Counted from the stretch's first letter, positions 33,863 through 42,526 are shown. The stretch: 64,000 nt of DNA from an uncultured Vampirovibrio sp. (GCA_910584405.1 CAJUAL010000002.1:62001-126000), one strand, 5' to 3'. The notes: generated by a model not told the origin, from the letters alone. Program-made: numbers and translations.

Positions 33863-33878
33863 GAACATTATAATGTTC
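33863..33878. promoter_or_regulatory. Palindromic operator candidate
   Basis: GAACATTATAATGTTC is a perfect 16-bp palindrome midway between the divergent pilin (ATG 33831) and XRE gene (ATG 33933). It contains a TATAAT and so could block a promoter when bound. Confidence 0.6.
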
Positions 33879-33932
33879 GCATGACCATTATTCATTATTT
33901 TATTATTTTTGTCAATCATTTAGGATTAACTT

Positions 33933-34151
33933 ATGAAAGACGACAGATTATTGCAGTTGGGACAGAAAATTAGGTACGAACGTATGAAACGGGGGTTGAG
34001 CCAAGAGGCGTTAGAGGAATTGTCTTCTGTTTCAAGACGTACTATTAGTGAAATTGAACGCGGTAATGCCGATATTCGTTATACAAATCTTTACCAGATA
34101 GCGGGAGCATTTGGTATTCAGATTTGCGAATTGTTGAATTTTAAATTATAA
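33933..34151 (+). CDS. XRE-family regulator
   Basis: The 72-residue protein is a single HTH: I-R-Y-E-R-M-K-R-G-L-S-Q-E-A-L-E-E-L-S-S-V, then R-T-I-S-E-I-E-R-G-N-A-D-I-R-Y and F-G-I-Q-I-C-E-L-L. It is head-to-head with the pilin at 33831, with a perfect palindrome in the shared 101-bp region. I infer that it represses itself and the pilin. Downstream, RmuC starts 46 bp later. Confidence 0.87.
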   Translation: MKDDRLLQLGQKIRYERMKRGLSQEALEELSSVSRRTISEIERGNADIRYTNLYQIAGAFGIQICELLNFKL

Positions 34152-34197
34152 CATGTTATCATCGTTGATGTTATAAGACTTAAGGGACAGGGGATAT

Positions 34198-35391
34198 ATG
34201 GCTTTAGAAATTGTTATTTTGTTATTATCAATTATTATAACAGGTTTGGTTGTATGGGTTTTGGCGTCAAAACATTACAGCAGCGAGTTAAGTTCATTAA
34301 AAGAAGAAAATCTTAAACTAAAAAGTCAGGCAGGCTTGAACGAAAATATTGTAAACGAGGTTAAGGTTGCGTTTTCTCAGATTGCGCAGGATTCTCTAAA
34401 ATCTCAACAGGAAGCTTTGCTTGCCGAACATTCAAAAGATTTGACAGCGAGAATGGATTTATTTAAAGCCGAAGAAATTACTCCTGTAAACCGTTTGTTG
34501 AAAGAGTTTAAAGAAAGCATTGATAATTACCAAAATGCGCATAAAAATGAATCTTTAGAGATTAAAAATGCTATAGCGACTGCCGAAAAATATGCAAGAG
34601 CGCTTACTATGAACCAAAATTCTAAAGGTGAGTTTGGCGAAGAGTGGTTGGAACAGATTTTTAGATTTGCGAATTTGGAAGAAAATGTTCATTATACAAA
34701 ACAGTTTGTGTCAGAGGGCGCTAAACCTGATTTTGTTGTTAATTTACCAAATGATAAGAATATAATCGTTGATTCAAAGGTTATCTTGAAAAATTACCTT
34801 GAATACAGACAATCAGAAGATAATGAAATTCTGAAAAAAGCCTTTATAACAGATATTACAAACTGTATTACAAGTCTTGCAAAGAAAAATTATGAGGAAA
34901 TAGATGAACTTTATCAACCGGGATTTATTTTAATGTATATTCCTGTTGAAACTTGTGTGAATATGATTTATACGGATTATGATTTTAGAAAAGTCATTGA
35001 ACTTGCCGTATCAAGAAATATTATAATCGTTGGAACAGCTTCTTTACTTGTAACTTTGCGTCTTGTAAATCAGCTTTGGGCTTCTCAAACCCAGTATGAT
35101 AATGTTCAAAATATCATTACTGTCGGTGAAAATCTTTATAATAATATAGCATCTCACGCCCAGAATTTACTAAATATTCAGTCAATTATAGATAAAGCTT
35201 CATCGGGTATTAAAACCGAATTAAACCGTTTTACTCAGCGCAAAAACGGCAGTATATTTAAAGAAGCCGAAAAATTAAGACAGTTTGGTATCTCATCAAA
35301 AGAGGTTAAATCAGGGAAAAAGATTGTGGAAAATTCTATTCCCGAAACATTTTTGTCAGAAGAAACAACTTTAGAAGAAGTTGAAGTTTAG
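34198..35391 (+). CDS. rmuC: DNA recombination protein RmuC
   Basis: The 397-residue protein begins with a membrane helix (I-V-I-L-L-L-S-I-I-I-T-G), a coiled coil to ~150, then the nuclease-like RmuC domain: G-E-F-G-E-E-W-L-E-Q-I, P-D-F-V-V-N-L-P-N, I-I-V-D-S-K-V, and I-V-G-T-A-S-L-L-V-T-L-R-L-V. RmuC limits DNA inversions and restrains damage during recombination. AGGGACAGGGGATAT precedes the ATG. Confidence 0.92.
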   Translation: MALEIVILLLSIIITGLVVWVLASKHYSSELSSLKEENLKLKSQAGLNENIVNEVKVAFSQIAQDSLKSQQEALLAEHSKDLTARMDLFKAEEITPVNRLLKEFKESIDNYQNAHKNESLEIKNAIATAEKYARALTMNQNSKGEFGEEWLEQIFRFANLEENVHYTKQFVSEGAKPDFVVNLPNDKNIIVDSKVILKNYLEYRQSEDNEILKKAFITDITNCITSLAKKNYEEIDELYQPGFILMYIPVETCVNMIYTDYDFRKVIELAVSRNIIIVGTASLLVTLRLVNQLWASQTQYDNVQNIITVGENLYNNIASHAQNLLNIQSIIDKASSGIKTELNRFTQRKNGSIFKEAEKLRQFGISSKEVKSGKKIVENSIPETFLSEETTLEEVEV

Positions 35392-35403
35392 GAGTGTTTA
35401 TAA

Positions 35404-36549
35404 ATGAGCAGTTATTTTGAAGAAAACAGGAAATTTTTAGGGCTTAACGGAGTATTAGGCAGACGTGATTTTATCGTAAATTGCATGATTATTGAAATAA
35501 TTGAAGCCTTAATTTGTTCAACTCCTGTTGTATATTTATTTTTCATTTATCCTGATTTGTTAAAAAGTTTTTCCTCATCTTCGGCTTTTCCAAACTGGTA
35601 TTTACAGTGGGTTGCAGTTGTCGGATTAATTTCATCTTTATTATATTTTTCAAGTATTTTACGCAGAACCCGTGATATTCTCGGGGTAGAAGATGAAAAT
35701 AAAGTAAATGCGATTGCAGGCATATTAACAGTGGTGAATTTTTGCGGATATCTCCCGTTTGGGGTTTTAGGAAAGTTTTTGTCGCTGTTTGTTTTAATTT
35801 ATTTGGCATTCCAAAAAGGTGCAATTACAGGTATAAAACCTGCAAGTGAAGTTATAAAATTCAATTGGGGCGCGTTTTTTGGCACTTGGTTGTGGGGGCT
35901 GTTTAATAAAACTCCGATAACTTTATTGATGATTCCGTTATCTTTTACGTTTGGCGGCTTTCCGTTCATGATTTTGTGCGGATTGAAAGGTAATGAGTGG
36001 GCTTATAAAAATAAAAAATGTGATGATGTTGAAAAGTTTCATAATTCACAACAAAATCAAGCTGTTTTATGGTTGATATTAATACCTGTTTTAAGTATAG
36101 TTTTTTCTATCGTAGGGTTTGGTGTTTCAGGTGTTGCGTTGTATAAATACTCAAAGACTCACCCTGAAGTTACGAATAAAGTTAATAAAATGCTTGGGGA
36201 TTATCAGGTATCTGCGGTTGAATCATCGTTTGATAAAATCGAGGTGAAAGACGGTGTGTATGGGTTCTATATTGACCCTGAAGATTGGGAAGATTTGCCT
36301 GAAACTTTAATGAGAACTGAGTTTAGAAACGCATCAACTTATGCATTGATTAAAGAAGGTAAGTTTTTTGTTGCTAATGCGATTTGGAATGATTATATTA
36401 AAGTAATGAATAATGTTAAGATATTCAGTTCGTTTAATAATGAGGTTTTGGCTGAGTTTTCTCTGAACCCTGAAGGAAAAGACAACAAACAGCTAAGGGA
36501 AGAGATAACAAAAGGTTATAAATTCAATAAACACCCGTCTATGCCGTAG
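35404..36549 (+). CDS. Multi-span membrane protein with DUF805-like and DUF2628-like regions
   Basis: Residues ~15-140 hold helices with L-G-R-R-D-F-I at the start and L-R-R-T-R-D-I-L-G further on, a DUF805-like pattern. Residues ~150-245 carry F-N-W-G-A-F-F-G-T-W-L-W-G-L-F and M-I-L-C-G-L-K-G-N-E-W-A, as in DUF2628/small membrane regulators, plus one more helix. The last 130 residues are soluble and unassigned. It begins 12 bp after rmuC and is likely co-transcribed. Function unknown. Confidence 0.7.
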   Translation: MSSYFEENRKFLGLNGVLGRRDFIVNCMIIEIIEALICSTPVVYLFFIYPDLLKSFSSSSAFPNWYLQWVAVVGLISSLLYFSSILRRTRDILGVEDENKVNAIAGILTVVNFCGYLPFGVLGKFLSLFVLIYLAFQKGAITGIKPASEVIKFNWGAFFGTWLWGLFNKTPITLLMIPLSFTFGGFPFMILCGLKGNEWAYKNKKCDDVEKFHNSQQNQAVLWLILIPVLSIVFSIVGFGVSGVALYKYSKTHPEVTNKVNKMLGDYQVSAVESSFDKIEVKDGVYGFYIDPEDWEDLPETLMRTEFRNASTYALIKEGKFFVANAIWNDYIKVMNNVKIFSSFNNEVLAEFSLNPEGKDNKQLREEITKGYKFNKHPSMP

Positions 36550-36582
36550 GATAATTTTAATATTTCTGGCGCAAAAATTTTC

Positions 36583-36711
36583 GTCATTCTGAACTTGATT
36601 CAGAATCTATCCATGTTGATTTGTCCCGTAAAGGATAAATATATAAAGTATCAATGAAATTTGCAATGTTTATATCAGCATTGATAGACTCCGGGTCAAG
36701 CCCGGAGTGAC
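36583..36711. repeat. GTCA-ended MITE-like repeat, intergenic copy
   Basis: Left arm GTCATTCTGAACTTGATTCAG, middle block GATTTGTCCCGTAAAGGAT, right block AGCATTGATAGAC then CTCCGGG..CCCGGAG and TGAC. Ends read GTCA inward from both sides. It shares block order with the copy at 33640, and its left arm with 46599-46626. Confidence 0.75.
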
Positions 36712-36743
36712 ATAAACTGTAACGAACTTATTTTCTTATTCAT

Positions 36744-37193
36744 CTATTCACTTATTATTTGATTTTTATCAATAATTCTGCAAGCAGAGGCGATAAAATC
36801 CTCACAAGGTCGCTCAGCATAGTATTTTGCGGTTCTTTTGCTTGGTACGGGGTTATCAGCACCGTCAAGTCCCAGAAGTTCACGGCAAATAATTGAGCCG
36901 TTTTCTTGCTTAAACTCTTTGGCAAGTTGTTGGATAAGTTCGTAGTGTTTTGCCTTTATCTCGTCGTTATTGTTTTCGGTGTAACCCTTTTTTAAGCCTG
37001 CAATCATAAACATAGCGCTCACCGCTCCGCAAACTTCACGTAATCTTCCCATTCCCCCGCCAAAAGATGAAGATAATTTTAGCGCGGTTTCATTATCAAA
37101 GCCTAATTCTTGTGCATAAGTTAAAAATACCGATTGGGCGCAATTGTAACCGTTTAGAAAATTTTTACGGGCTTGTTGTTCGTGATTTTGCAT
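36744..37193 (-). CDS. C_GCAxxG_C_C-family protein
   Basis: The 149-residue protein has Cys at N-C-A-Q-S-V, then S-S-F-G-G-G-M-G-R-L-R-E-V-C-G-A-V-S-A, then I-I-C-R-E-L-L-G and R-P-C-E-D-F-I-A-S-A-C-R. That is the Cys spacing of this putative redox/metal-binding family, whose molecular role is not established. It is the third gene of a minus-strand block with the SPOUT methyltransferase and M24 peptidase; the upstream gene's stop is 3 bp away. Confidence 0.85.
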   Translation of the reverse strand: MQNHEQQARKNFLNGYNCAQSVFLTYAQELGFDNETALKLSSSFGGGMGRLREVCGAVSAMFMIAGLKKGYTENNNDEIKAKHYELIQQLAKEFKQENGSIICRELLGLDGADNPVPSKRTAKYYAERPCEDFIASACRIIDKNQIISE

Positions 37194-37196
37194 TTT

Positions 37197-37946
37197 TTAA
37201 CCTTCTATAAATAATTTGTACAAAACTACCGCCGCAGAAGTTGCAAGGTTGAGGGATTCAACAGTCTGCGCCATTTCTATTTTAACAGAATTTGTTGAAA
37301 ATTTAATCAAATCTTCAGACAGGCCGTCAGCTTCTGAACCAAACATTACGAGGCTTGGGTCGGTTGTTTTGAATGTTTTTAATAAATTATTACTTCTTGG
37401 AAGAGTTGCAATTTTTTCAAAATCTTTGAAAATTTCTTTTAATTGGTCAAATTCTTTAATCTCAATAATCGGCAGTTTCCACAATTGACCGACTGATGAG
37501 CGGACACATTTAGGGTTGTAAATATCAACGCTTTCTTTTCCGTATAAAACGATTGCGTCAGCCCCGAAAGCTACTGATGTTCTTATTATGGTGCCAAGAT
37601 TTCCCAGATCTTTTATATTTTCTAAAAGTACAACTTTTTTTGCTGATTTTAGAATATTTTTATCGTATTTTTTTTGAATACCGACAGCAACAGCATTTGG
37701 AGCAGATTCTGTAGTTGAAAGCTTTTTTAAGACAGGTTCAGATGTTTCTATAATTAAATCTTTTACGAAATCATAATCTTTTACGTGATTTTTTTCAACA
37801 AAAACTCTTTCGATTTGAATCCCGAAATCAAAAGCCTCTTTAATAGCTTTGTACCCTTCAAGCAGAAATTTACCCCTGCGGTATTTTTTTTGTTGAAGTT
37901 TGACGCATTCTTTTACCAGCTCATTATTAACGCTTGTGATTTCCAT
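37197..37946 (-). CDS. SPOUT-class RNA methyltransferase (TrmH/SpoU family)
   Basis: The ATG at 37946 gives 249 residues (M-E-I-T-S-V-N-N-E-L); a TTG at 37964 is also possible. The N-terminal L30e-like domain has K-Y-R-R-G-K-F-L-L-E-G-Y-K-A. SPOUT motifs are L-E-N-I-K-D-L-G-N-L-G-T-I-I-R-T, V-M-F-G-S-E-A-D-G-L-S and S-L-N-L-A-T-S-A-A-V-V. It puts a 2'-O-methyl group on rRNA or tRNA; target unknown. It starts 4 bp after the M24 peptidase stop. Confidence 0.92.
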   Translation of the reverse strand: MEITSVNNELVKECVKLQQKKYRRGKFLLEGYKAIKEAFDFGIQIERVFVEKNHVKDYDFVKDLIIETSEPVLKKLSTTESAPNAVAVGIQKKYDKNILKSAKKVVLLENIKDLGNLGTIIRTSVAFGADAIVLYGKESVDIYNPKCVRSSVGQLWKLPIIEIKEFDQLKEIFKDFEKIATLPRSNNLLKTFKTTDPSLVMFGSEADGLSEDLIKFSTNSVKIEMAQTVESLNLATSAAVVLYKLFIEG

Positions 37947-37950
37947 TATC

Positions 37951-39489
37951 TTATTTAACCTCAAATTCTTTCAGCCATTCTTTTTCTTGAACATTTAGCA
38001 TATCAAAATCAATCAGTTTTTTCTCATAATTCATTTTGACAAATGTTTGGATTTTACCGTTTTCAAAGTAACAGGAGTTTTCAAGTCTTACGCCGAAAAA
38101 TCCTTCTTTGTAAAGTCCGGGTTCTATTGAAAAACACATTCCGTCTTTTAGTTCTGTTTTGGCAAGCTCAGACGGGCTTAAGTTTGGCGGATATTCGTGA
38201 ACATTTATTCCTATCCCGTGACCTAAACCATGGTTAAATACGAATCCGTCAAGGTCTTGTGCTGCAAAAAACTCTCTTACTTTTTTGTCAATTTCAAAAC
38301 CGTTAGTTGGGTTTTTGTAATTATATGCAAGTAAAAAAGCTTTTAAAACTGTTGTATAGATCTTTTTATGAAGTTCAGTTGGGGTTCCTTTTACAAAAAC
38401 TCTTGTAATATCTGTTGCAAGCCCGCCTTCAAAGTATGCTCCGCAATCAATTAAAACAAGGCTTCCGTCTTTTATTATTTCATCTTTTGAAGATTTTGAA
38501 TAATGAGCAAGCGCGGAGTTTTTATCTTTTGCAACTATTGAGTTAAAACTCAAACCAAGTGCCCCTTGTTTTTTAAATTCTTTTTCAAGTTGTGTGGCGA
38601 TATCGTATTCTGAGATTTCGTCATTGTTTTCAATATAATCACGAATTGCGCTGACCGCTTTATCTGTACGAGCGAATGCGTCTTTTAAGTGATTAAGTTC
38701 AGCTTTTGTTTTTTGAGCTTTCATCAGTTTTACGGGATTTTCTTTCATTTCAACAGCTTGAGATTTTAAAAGCCCGAAGTCATAAGCGTTTGTTGAACTT
38801 TTATCAACAAAAATCTCTTTATTCGGAATACTTGTAAGCTTATCAAATAATTCGATGCCATTGTTTGTAATAATACATTTACCCCTCCCCTTTATTTTTG
38901 CAGAAAAATTTTGAGAAAAATTTCTCATGTTGAAAATGTACGAAACCTCGTCAAGGTCAGTGATATAGATAGCTTGATTGTCGCTTAAATTTTGCGAAAT
39001 TTTTAAAATTTTTTCTTCCTGTGTTAACCCCGTATATTTAATATCAAGTTTAATATTATTTTCTTCGGTTTCCGAAATTTCACAATCTAACGGATCAATA
39101 TCAAGAAGTTTAAGTTGTAAATACTTTTCAAGATGCTCAACTTTAGCTTGAGAATTTTTCTTTGAAAAAATCCCAAGAGTTTCTTCTTTTGGAACTCTTT
39201 TTATAAGCTCATCAATATATTTTTGTCCCGTTTGGAGTTTTACTACGGTAACTTTTTCATGGCAGACCTCATTATCTGCCTGAATATGATATCTTCCGTC
39301 AACAAACAGATAGATTGTATCAGGAGTAACAAGAGCTTCGCCGGTTGAACCTGAAAAGTTGGTAAGTTTATATCTTGAGTTTTCTTTTAATGTATTATAT
39401 TCAACCAAAAACTCATTTGTGGCGTTAACAAGCAGGTAATTTAACCCTTGTTCTGCCATGAAATTTCGTATTACCGTAATATTATTCAT
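37951..39489 (-). CDS. M24 family metallopeptidase (Xaa-Pro aminopeptidase-like)
   Basis: The 512-residue protein has two N-terminal creatinase-like domains (F-V-D-G-R-Y-H-I-Q-A-D near 75) and the M24 catalytic domain with metal ligands in L-I-D-C-G-A-Y..A-T-D-I-T-R, the H in F-N-H-G-L-G-H-G-I-G, and E in S-I-E-P-G-L-Y and V-R-L-E-N. It removes N-terminal residues from Xaa-Pro peptides. The ATG follows the parvulin stop codon by 1 bp, so the four minus-strand genes form one operon. Confidence 0.92.
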   Translation of the reverse strand: MNNITVIRNFMAEQGLNYLLVNATNEFLVEYNTLKENSRYKLTNFSGSTGEALVTPDTIYLFVDGRYHIQADNEVCHEKVTVVKLQTGQKYIDELIKRVPKEETLGIFSKKNSQAKVEHLEKYLQLKLLDIDPLDCEISETEENNIKLDIKYTGLTQEEKILKISQNLSDNQAIYITDLDEVSYIFNMRNFSQNFSAKIKGRGKCIITNNGIELFDKLTSIPNKEIFVDKSSTNAYDFGLLKSQAVEMKENPVKLMKAQKTKAELNHLKDAFARTDKAVSAIRDYIENNDEISEYDIATQLEKEFKKQGALGLSFNSIVAKDKNSALAHYSKSSKDEIIKDGSLVLIDCGAYFEGGLATDITRVFVKGTPTELHKKIYTTVLKAFLLAYNYKNPTNGFEIDKKVREFFAAQDLDGFVFNHGLGHGIGINVHEYPPNLSPSELAKTELKDGMCFSIEPGLYKEGFFGVRLENSCYFENGKIQTFVKMNYEKKLIDFDMLNVQEKEWLKEFEVK

Positions 39490-39490
39490 A

Positions 39491-39775
39491 CTAATTTTTG
39501 CCTGTTAATTCAATCAAATGCCAGCCGAATTGTGTTTCAACAGGTTGAGAAATTTCGCCTACTTCAAGATTAAATGCTGCATCTTCAAACGGTTTAACCA
39601 TCATTCCTCTGCCGAAGAATCCTAAATCTCCGCCGTTCTGACCTGAAGGGCAAAGTGATTTTTCTTGTGCAATTTCAGCAAAAGATTTACCGTTTTTGAT
39701 TTCGTTGTATAATTCTTGAGCTTCTTGTTCAGTTTTTACCAAAATATGGCTTGCTCTAACTTCAGTTGTTGTCAT
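39491..39775 (-). CDS. Parvulin-type peptidyl-prolyl isomerase
   Basis: The ATG at 39775 follows AAAAGGAGTG with 7-nt spacing, giving 94 residues; the longer frame to 39901 has no support. Parvulin motifs are A-S-H-I-L-V-K-T-E, F-A-E-I-A-Q-E-K-S-L-C-P-S, G-D-L-G-F-F-G-R-G, and F-G-W-H-L-I-E. It lacks a signal peptide, so it works in the cytosol as a protein-folding catalyst. Size matches the single-domain PpiC class. Confidence 0.92.
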   Translation of the reverse strand: MTTTEVRASHILVKTEQEAQELYNEIKNGKSFAEIAQEKSLCPSGQNGGDLGFFGRGMMVKPFEDAAFNLEVGEISQPVETQFGWHLIELTGKN

Positions 39776-40058
39776 AATTTCACTCCTTTTGTTTATTACA
39801 GAAGGATTATAAAATAAAAAGGTTTGTCTTGCAACTTTGTACAATCCAAACCGGAAGTTATAAAACATGAAAAATTTTCTGAAATAAAAGCGTAAGTTCA
39901 AAGTGTTTTAGACCAAACCCGCTAAAGAAAAAATCTTATCGCAACCCCGAAAAAGTGCTTGGACAATTTGAACTTACATTATTATAATAAACTGTCATGG
40001 TACTTATTTTCACCATTCGTTAGAATAAACTTTTTTGAAACGTAATGGCTATTTTATA

Positions 40059-40076
40059 CTAATCCTTAAGGATTAG
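40059..40076 (-). terminator. Hairpin after carbonic anhydrase gene
   Basis: CTAATCC/GGATTAG with loop TTAA, 7 bp from the stop codon at 40083. The stem is short and the U-run weak. Confidence 0.5.
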
Positions 40077-40082
40077 AGTACT

Positions 40083-40745
40083 TTATTTTAAGAAATCAAC
40101 TTTTCCTGAATCTAAATGATAATATGCAGGAATTATTTGAACGTTGTTTTCTTTCATATATTTAACAAGATCGGTATCTTGTGTCATAAGTTCTTCGATA
40201 TCCTGAATAACATGAGCTTTAACTACGTTATCGGAGTTTACTTCGTGACCATGTTTTTTACAATCTTCGATTGCCGGTTGTATTGAATCTTCAAGAGATT
40301 TAATATATTTTGTTTCGGATTTCCCTGATAAAGTTGCAGCGATAGCTCCGCAATCCTGGTGTCCCATAATTACAATAAGTTTTACGCCGCAGTGCATAAC
40401 TGCATATTCAATACTTCCGATAACATGTTCATCAAGAACATTTCCTGCGTTACGAATCTCAAAAATGTCCCCTAAACCTTGGTCAAAAATCAATTCAGGC
40501 GGTACTCTTGAATCTGAGCAGGATAAAATTACAACAAAAGGATGCTGTCCTTTTAACATATCTTTTCTGCGTTGTTTTGTATCATCAGGGTGTGTTTCTT
40601 TTAGGGAAACAAATCTTTCATTACCTTGAATTAGTTTATTTAAAGCTTCTTGTGCTGACAAGTTTTCACTGTTGTTTGCAAAGCAAGTGCTTGCGTTAAT
40701 TGCCAGTGATAACATTAAAGCCAGTGAAAATATTGTTTTTTTCAT
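40083..40745 (-). CDS. Secreted beta-class carbonic anhydrase
   Basis: A signal peptide (M-K-K-T-I-F-S-L-A-L-M-L-S to C-F-A) leads a 198-residue domain with the zinc ligands of the beta class: S-C-S-D-S-R-V-P and G-H-Q-D-C-G-A-I-A. It interconverts CO2 and bicarbonate in the periplasm. The signal peptide is unusual for this mostly cytosolic class. AAGGTTTT precedes the ATG. It stands alone. Confidence 0.93.
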   Translation of the reverse strand: MKKTIFSLALMLSLAINASTCFANNSENLSAQEALNKLIQGNERFVSLKETHPDDTKQRRKDMLKGQHPFVVILSCSDSRVPPELIFDQGLGDIFEIRNAGNVLDEHVIGSIEYAVMHCGVKLIVIMGHQDCGAIAATLSGKSETKYIKSLEDSIQPAIEDCKKHGHEVNSDNVVKAHVIQDIEELMTQDTDLVKYMKENNVQIIPAYYHLDSGKVDFLK

Positions 40746-40802
40746 ATAAAACCTTCCTTCTTTTATTATTATATTTTATATCAAAAAAAACAATGTACAA
40801 AT

Positions 40803-41000
40803 CTATATTATTTCAAATAAATCATCAAGTTTACACTCTAAAGCCTTGCAAAGTTTTTCTAAAGTGTTGAAGCTTACAGTGTTTGTCTGGTCATAGTATA
40901 AGCGAGTAATTGTACTTCTGCTTATACCTGAAATTTGTGCAAGCTCGTATATCTTTATTCTTTTAGCTCCCATTATGGCTGATAATTTATTTTTAAGCAT
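40803..41000 (-). CDS. XRE-family regulator
   Basis: The 65-residue protein reads K-I-Y-E-L-A-Q-I-S-G-I-S-R-S-T-I-T-R-L-Y-Y-D-Q, the two helices of a Cro/CI-type HTH, then L-E-K-L-C-K-A-L-E-C-K-L-D-D-L. It is head-to-head with the prepilin gene at 41109 over 108 bp, which hold a TTGACA/TATATT promoter and an imperfect palindrome centred on CTAG (41067). Probably represses the pilin. Confidence 0.85.
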   Translation of the reverse strand: MLKNKLSAIMGAKRIKIYELAQISGISRSTITRLYYDQTNTVSFNTLEKLCKALECKLDDLFEII

Positions 41001-41028
41001 ATTTAAATTTTACCAGTATAGCGAAAAT

Positions 41029-41057
41029 TTGACAGAATTAATCATTAATGATATATT
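41029..41057 (+). promoter_or_regulatory. Promoter and operator of prepilin gene at 41109
   Basis: TTGACA, 17 bp, TATATT. Just downstream, GTGTCGCTAGTGATAC is a near-palindrome overlapping the predicted transcription start, well placed for repressor binding. Confidence 0.7.
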
Positions 41058-41108
41058 AAGTGTCGCTAGTGATACATTAAACTTAGTAAAACTTATTATG
41101 AGGCGGTA

Positions 41109-41813
41109 ATGTCAAAAAAAGGATTCACGTTAGCTGAGGTTTTAATTACTTTAGGTATAATCGGTGTAGTTGCTGCAATTACTATACCAATGTTAATTAC
41201 TCATTTTCAAAAAATAGTCACTGTTAATCAATTAAAAAAAACTTATTCTCTTTTAAATCAAGCACTTCGAAACTCAATAGCAGATGAACTCGGAGATCCT
41301 ACCTGGCAGGATGCAGGCACGAAAGGTTATGGAGCAGGTGACCCAGGATTAAAATATATTATTCCTTACCTTGAAGTTGCATATAAATTTAGGAGAGGAG
41401 CCTCTTATCCTATATATAAAGCTAACGGAACAGGATTATCACAATTCCAGTATGCATGCTCGGATACCTCTCCTTATGTTTATGTCTTAAAAAACGGAAC
41501 TATGATTTTCTTTGTAAATTTCTTGAACTATTCTCCAATGGGCAATGCTCTTTTTATATTGGTTGATTTAAACGGAAAAAAGGGTCCAAATAGAATTGGC
41601 AGAGATATTTTTGTATTTACAATGACTAAAGACAAACCTGATATTATCGGGACTTACGGAAGTAAAAAAACAGTAGATGAACTACTCGCAAGCGGAGCAG
41701 CTTGTCCCGGTAAAGGCGTAGTTTCAGGTTATCAAGGTTATGTTGGCTGGGGGTGCAGCACTCTTATTATTAAAGATGGTTGGAAAATCAAAAAGCATTA
41801 TCCTTGGTGGTAA
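41109..41813 (+). CDS. Prepilin-like protein
   Basis: M-S-K-K-G precedes F-T-L-A-E-V-L-I-T-L-G-I-I-G-V-V. The globular part has D-L-N-G-K-K-G-P-N-R-I-G-R-D-I-F-V-F and ends G-W-G-C-S..G-W-K-I-K-K-H-Y-P-W. GAGGCGG lies just before the ATG. The head-to-head XRE gene and operator-like palindrome suggest repression unless triggered. Assembled pilin or pseudopilin at the inner membrane; the rest of the machine is not in this window. Confidence 0.92.
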   Translation: MSKKGFTLAEVLITLGIIGVVAAITIPMLITHFQKIVTVNQLKKTYSLLNQALRNSIADELGDPTWQDAGTKGYGAGDPGLKYIIPYLEVAYKFRRGASYPIYKANGTGLSQFQYACSDTSPYVYVLKNGTMIFFVNFLNYSPMGNALFILVDLNGKKGPNRIGRDIFVFTMTKDKPDIIGTYGSKKTVDELLASGAACPGKGVVSGYQGYVGWGCSTLIIKDGWKIKKHYPWW

Positions 41814-41864
41814 TAGTCATTATATTTAAGCTAATAAAAGACCCTATCTGAATTTTTATTAGCG

Positions 41865-42017
41865 AGCGGAAGACGAGACTCGTGTCTTGCTCACTCGCGT
41901 TTAACGGCAATTCAGCGTTTTGTTTTCAGCGACTTTGCGCTTCCAAACAAAATCGCTCCAGCCTCAGCTCGTTCGCGCAACTCGCGAAAGGCTCGTTCAA
42001 GTCATCATCATAACAAA
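41865..42017 (-). repeat. Truncated tRNA-Gly 3' copy plus hairpin island
   Basis: AGCGGAAGACGAGACTCG at 41865-41882 is an exact copy of 42054-42071, the 3' end of tRNA-Gly. The remaining sequence is GC-rich, with AGCGTTTTGTTT pairing with AAACAAAATCGCT (one bulge) and GCTCGTTCGCGC pairing partly with GCGAAAGGCTC. Confidence 0.7.
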
Positions 42018-42051
42018 CTAAAACAGATGAACAAAAGTCCATCTGTTTTAG
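42018..42051 (-). terminator. Terminator after tRNA-Gly
   Basis: CTAAAACAGATG pairs over 12 bp with CATCTGTTTTAG around a 10-nt loop, just past the tRNA 3' end on the minus strand. Confidence 0.75.
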
Positions 42052-42053
42052 TT

Positions 42054-42126
42054 AGCGGAAGACGAGACTCGAACTCGCGACAGTCTGCTTGGAAGGCAGA
42101 TACTCTACCAACTGAGCTACTTCCGC
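42054..42126 (-). tRNA. tRNA-Gly (TCC)
   Basis: Read on the minus strand: acceptor GCGGAAG with CTTCCGC, discriminator T as usual for bacterial tRNA-Gly, D arm TAGCTCAGTTGGTAGAGTA, anticodon stem TCTGC/GCAGA with loop C-T-TCC-A-A, T arm CGCGAGTTCGAGTCTCG. CCA is not encoded. Confidence 0.95.
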
Positions 42127-42259
42127 ATAAAAGTATTCATTGGTACACAAGAATGTTACAATAAACATTTTTGAAAATCAAGTCTTTCATCGCATAAATC
42201 AATCACAAAAATATTATATTATGAAAAATTTTTTTACCTTCAAAAATAAAAATTTCTAA

Positions 42260-42526
42260 CTACTTAATGAACTTTTCTACTATATTATCGAACCAAGAAT
42301 TTTTATAACCGTATTTTTTTTCTTCATCTGTCGGAAGTTTTGATTTTAAATCAAGAAAATCAACTTCATTGCCTTTGTCAAAAATATTTTTGTTTTCATC
42401 ATCCTTTTTTTGCCGCCGACCTTGCATCATGTAACCGGTATTCCCGCTGCTTCCGCCGTCATTATTCATACTTGTTGCGGGTTTAATCATCGGTTGGGTT
42501 CGGCCAATGTTTGCATCAAAACTCAT
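42260..42526 (-). CDS. Small hydrophilic protein of unknown function
   Basis: The 88-residue product begins M-S-F-D-A-N-I-G-R-T-Q and is Gly/Asn/Lys-rich and probably disordered (N-N-D-G-G-S-S-G-N-T-G), with a short C-terminal helix W-F-D-N-I-V-E-K-F-I-K. AAGGAATT precedes the ATG. No homology is recognised. It diverges from the helical-repeat gene at 42715. Confidence 0.6.
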   Translation of the reverse strand: MSFDANIGRTQPMIKPATSMNNDGGSSGNTGYMMQGRRQKKDDENKNIFDKGNEVDFLDLKSKLPTDEEKKYGYKNSWFDNIVEKFIK

